From assembly GCA_020723225.1 (NCBI GenBank), contig DYJG01000016.1:1-13541 (forward strand): DNA of 13,541 nucleotides, written 5' to 3'. Position 1 is the stretch's first letter; each line of letters begins with the position of its first letter. Positions 13,450 through 13,541 of this stretch are shown here, in pieces. The notes under the pieces are model-generated. The model was given only the letters and a program-made list of their open reading frames with translations, did not search any database and was not told where the DNA came from. Source of the stretch: Desulfobacca acetoxidans (lineage in GTDB: Bacteria; Desulfobacterota; Desulfobaccia; Desulfobaccales; 0-14-0-80-60-11). The position numbers were made by a program, and so were the translations under genes.

Positions 13450-13541
13450 TTGGCACGCATCAGTTCGCTAATGGCCACGGTGTGGCGGCTTCAGGAATTT
13501 TCCCCGGCCGTGGCGGAGATGGCCCGGGTTACGGGGACTAT
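13450..13541 (+). CDS. Start of an unidentified downstream gene (truncated)
   Basis: An open frame runs from TTG 13450 to the window end (30 codons) and translates as LARISSLMATVWRLQEF and onward. AGAGAGG (13435-13441) is 8 nt upstream of the TTG, while ATG 13471 in the same frame is an alternative start with no ribosome binding site. It lies 27 nt after the sulfotransferase stop, so it probably belongs to the same operon. I do not recognise the protein from this fragment. Confidence 0.5.
   Translation, partial: MARISSLMATVWRLQEFSPAVAEMARVTGT

Overview
The window is a 13.5 kb bacterial chromosomal segment with GC-rich coding sequence (many CTG, GCC, CGG and CCC codons) and AT-richer, repeat-loaded gaps. 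A CX4C rubredoxin, a PAS hybrid kinase, a DUF4070-type B12 radical SAM protein and hairpin families built on CACAGAG, GCAGAG and GCAAAG units together suggest an anaerobic Desulfobacterota/'deltaproteobacterial' lineage (Syntrophobacterales or Desulfobaccales style). That placement is inference; there is no rRNA or marker gene to fix it.

Layout. Positions 1-893 (minus) hold the N-terminal part of a secreted polysaccharide deacetylase, cut by the window edge. A 412-bp gap with a GC hairpin and a sigma70-like promoter leads to glutamine-dependent NAD+ synthetase, nadE (1306-2949, plus). nadE converges on a small four-helix membrane protein (3095-3490, minus) across a nested inverted repeat that also looks like a terminator. 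After a 441-bp repeat-rich gap comes a deaminase-fold enzyme with a combined Tat signal and lipobox (3932-4558, plus), then an orphan PAS-PAS hybrid histidine kinase (4654-6642, minus). A 524-bp structured gap precedes a CX4C rubredoxin (7167-7391, plus) and its terminator.

Positions 7650-13541 form an all-plus-strand block: a WbaP/EPS-type polyprenyl-phosphate sugar phosphotransferase, a cobalamin-binding radical SAM protein, a YghO-like GNAT-fold protein, a PAPS-type sulfotransferase, and the first codons of a further gene. The block reads as a cell-surface glycan or lipid modification locus: the phosphotransferase would load the first sugar onto the lipid carrier, and the following enzymes would decorate a product by radical chemistry, acyl transfer and sulfation. 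The joint function is inferred from adjacency; no substrate can be read from the sequence.

The gaps hold at least six repeat types: heptamer tandem arrays (two families), CACAGAG and GCAGAG inverted repeats, a GCGAACCTTG inverted repeat, a GCGGG/CCCGC hairpin and GCAAAG-type repeats. Two have led open reading frames to be over-extended or invented. No CRISPR array, tRNA, rRNA, transposase or obvious defence system is visible. The more unusual items are the apparently exported deaminase, the structured leader before the rubredoxin, and the radical SAM/GNAT/sulfotransferase set.
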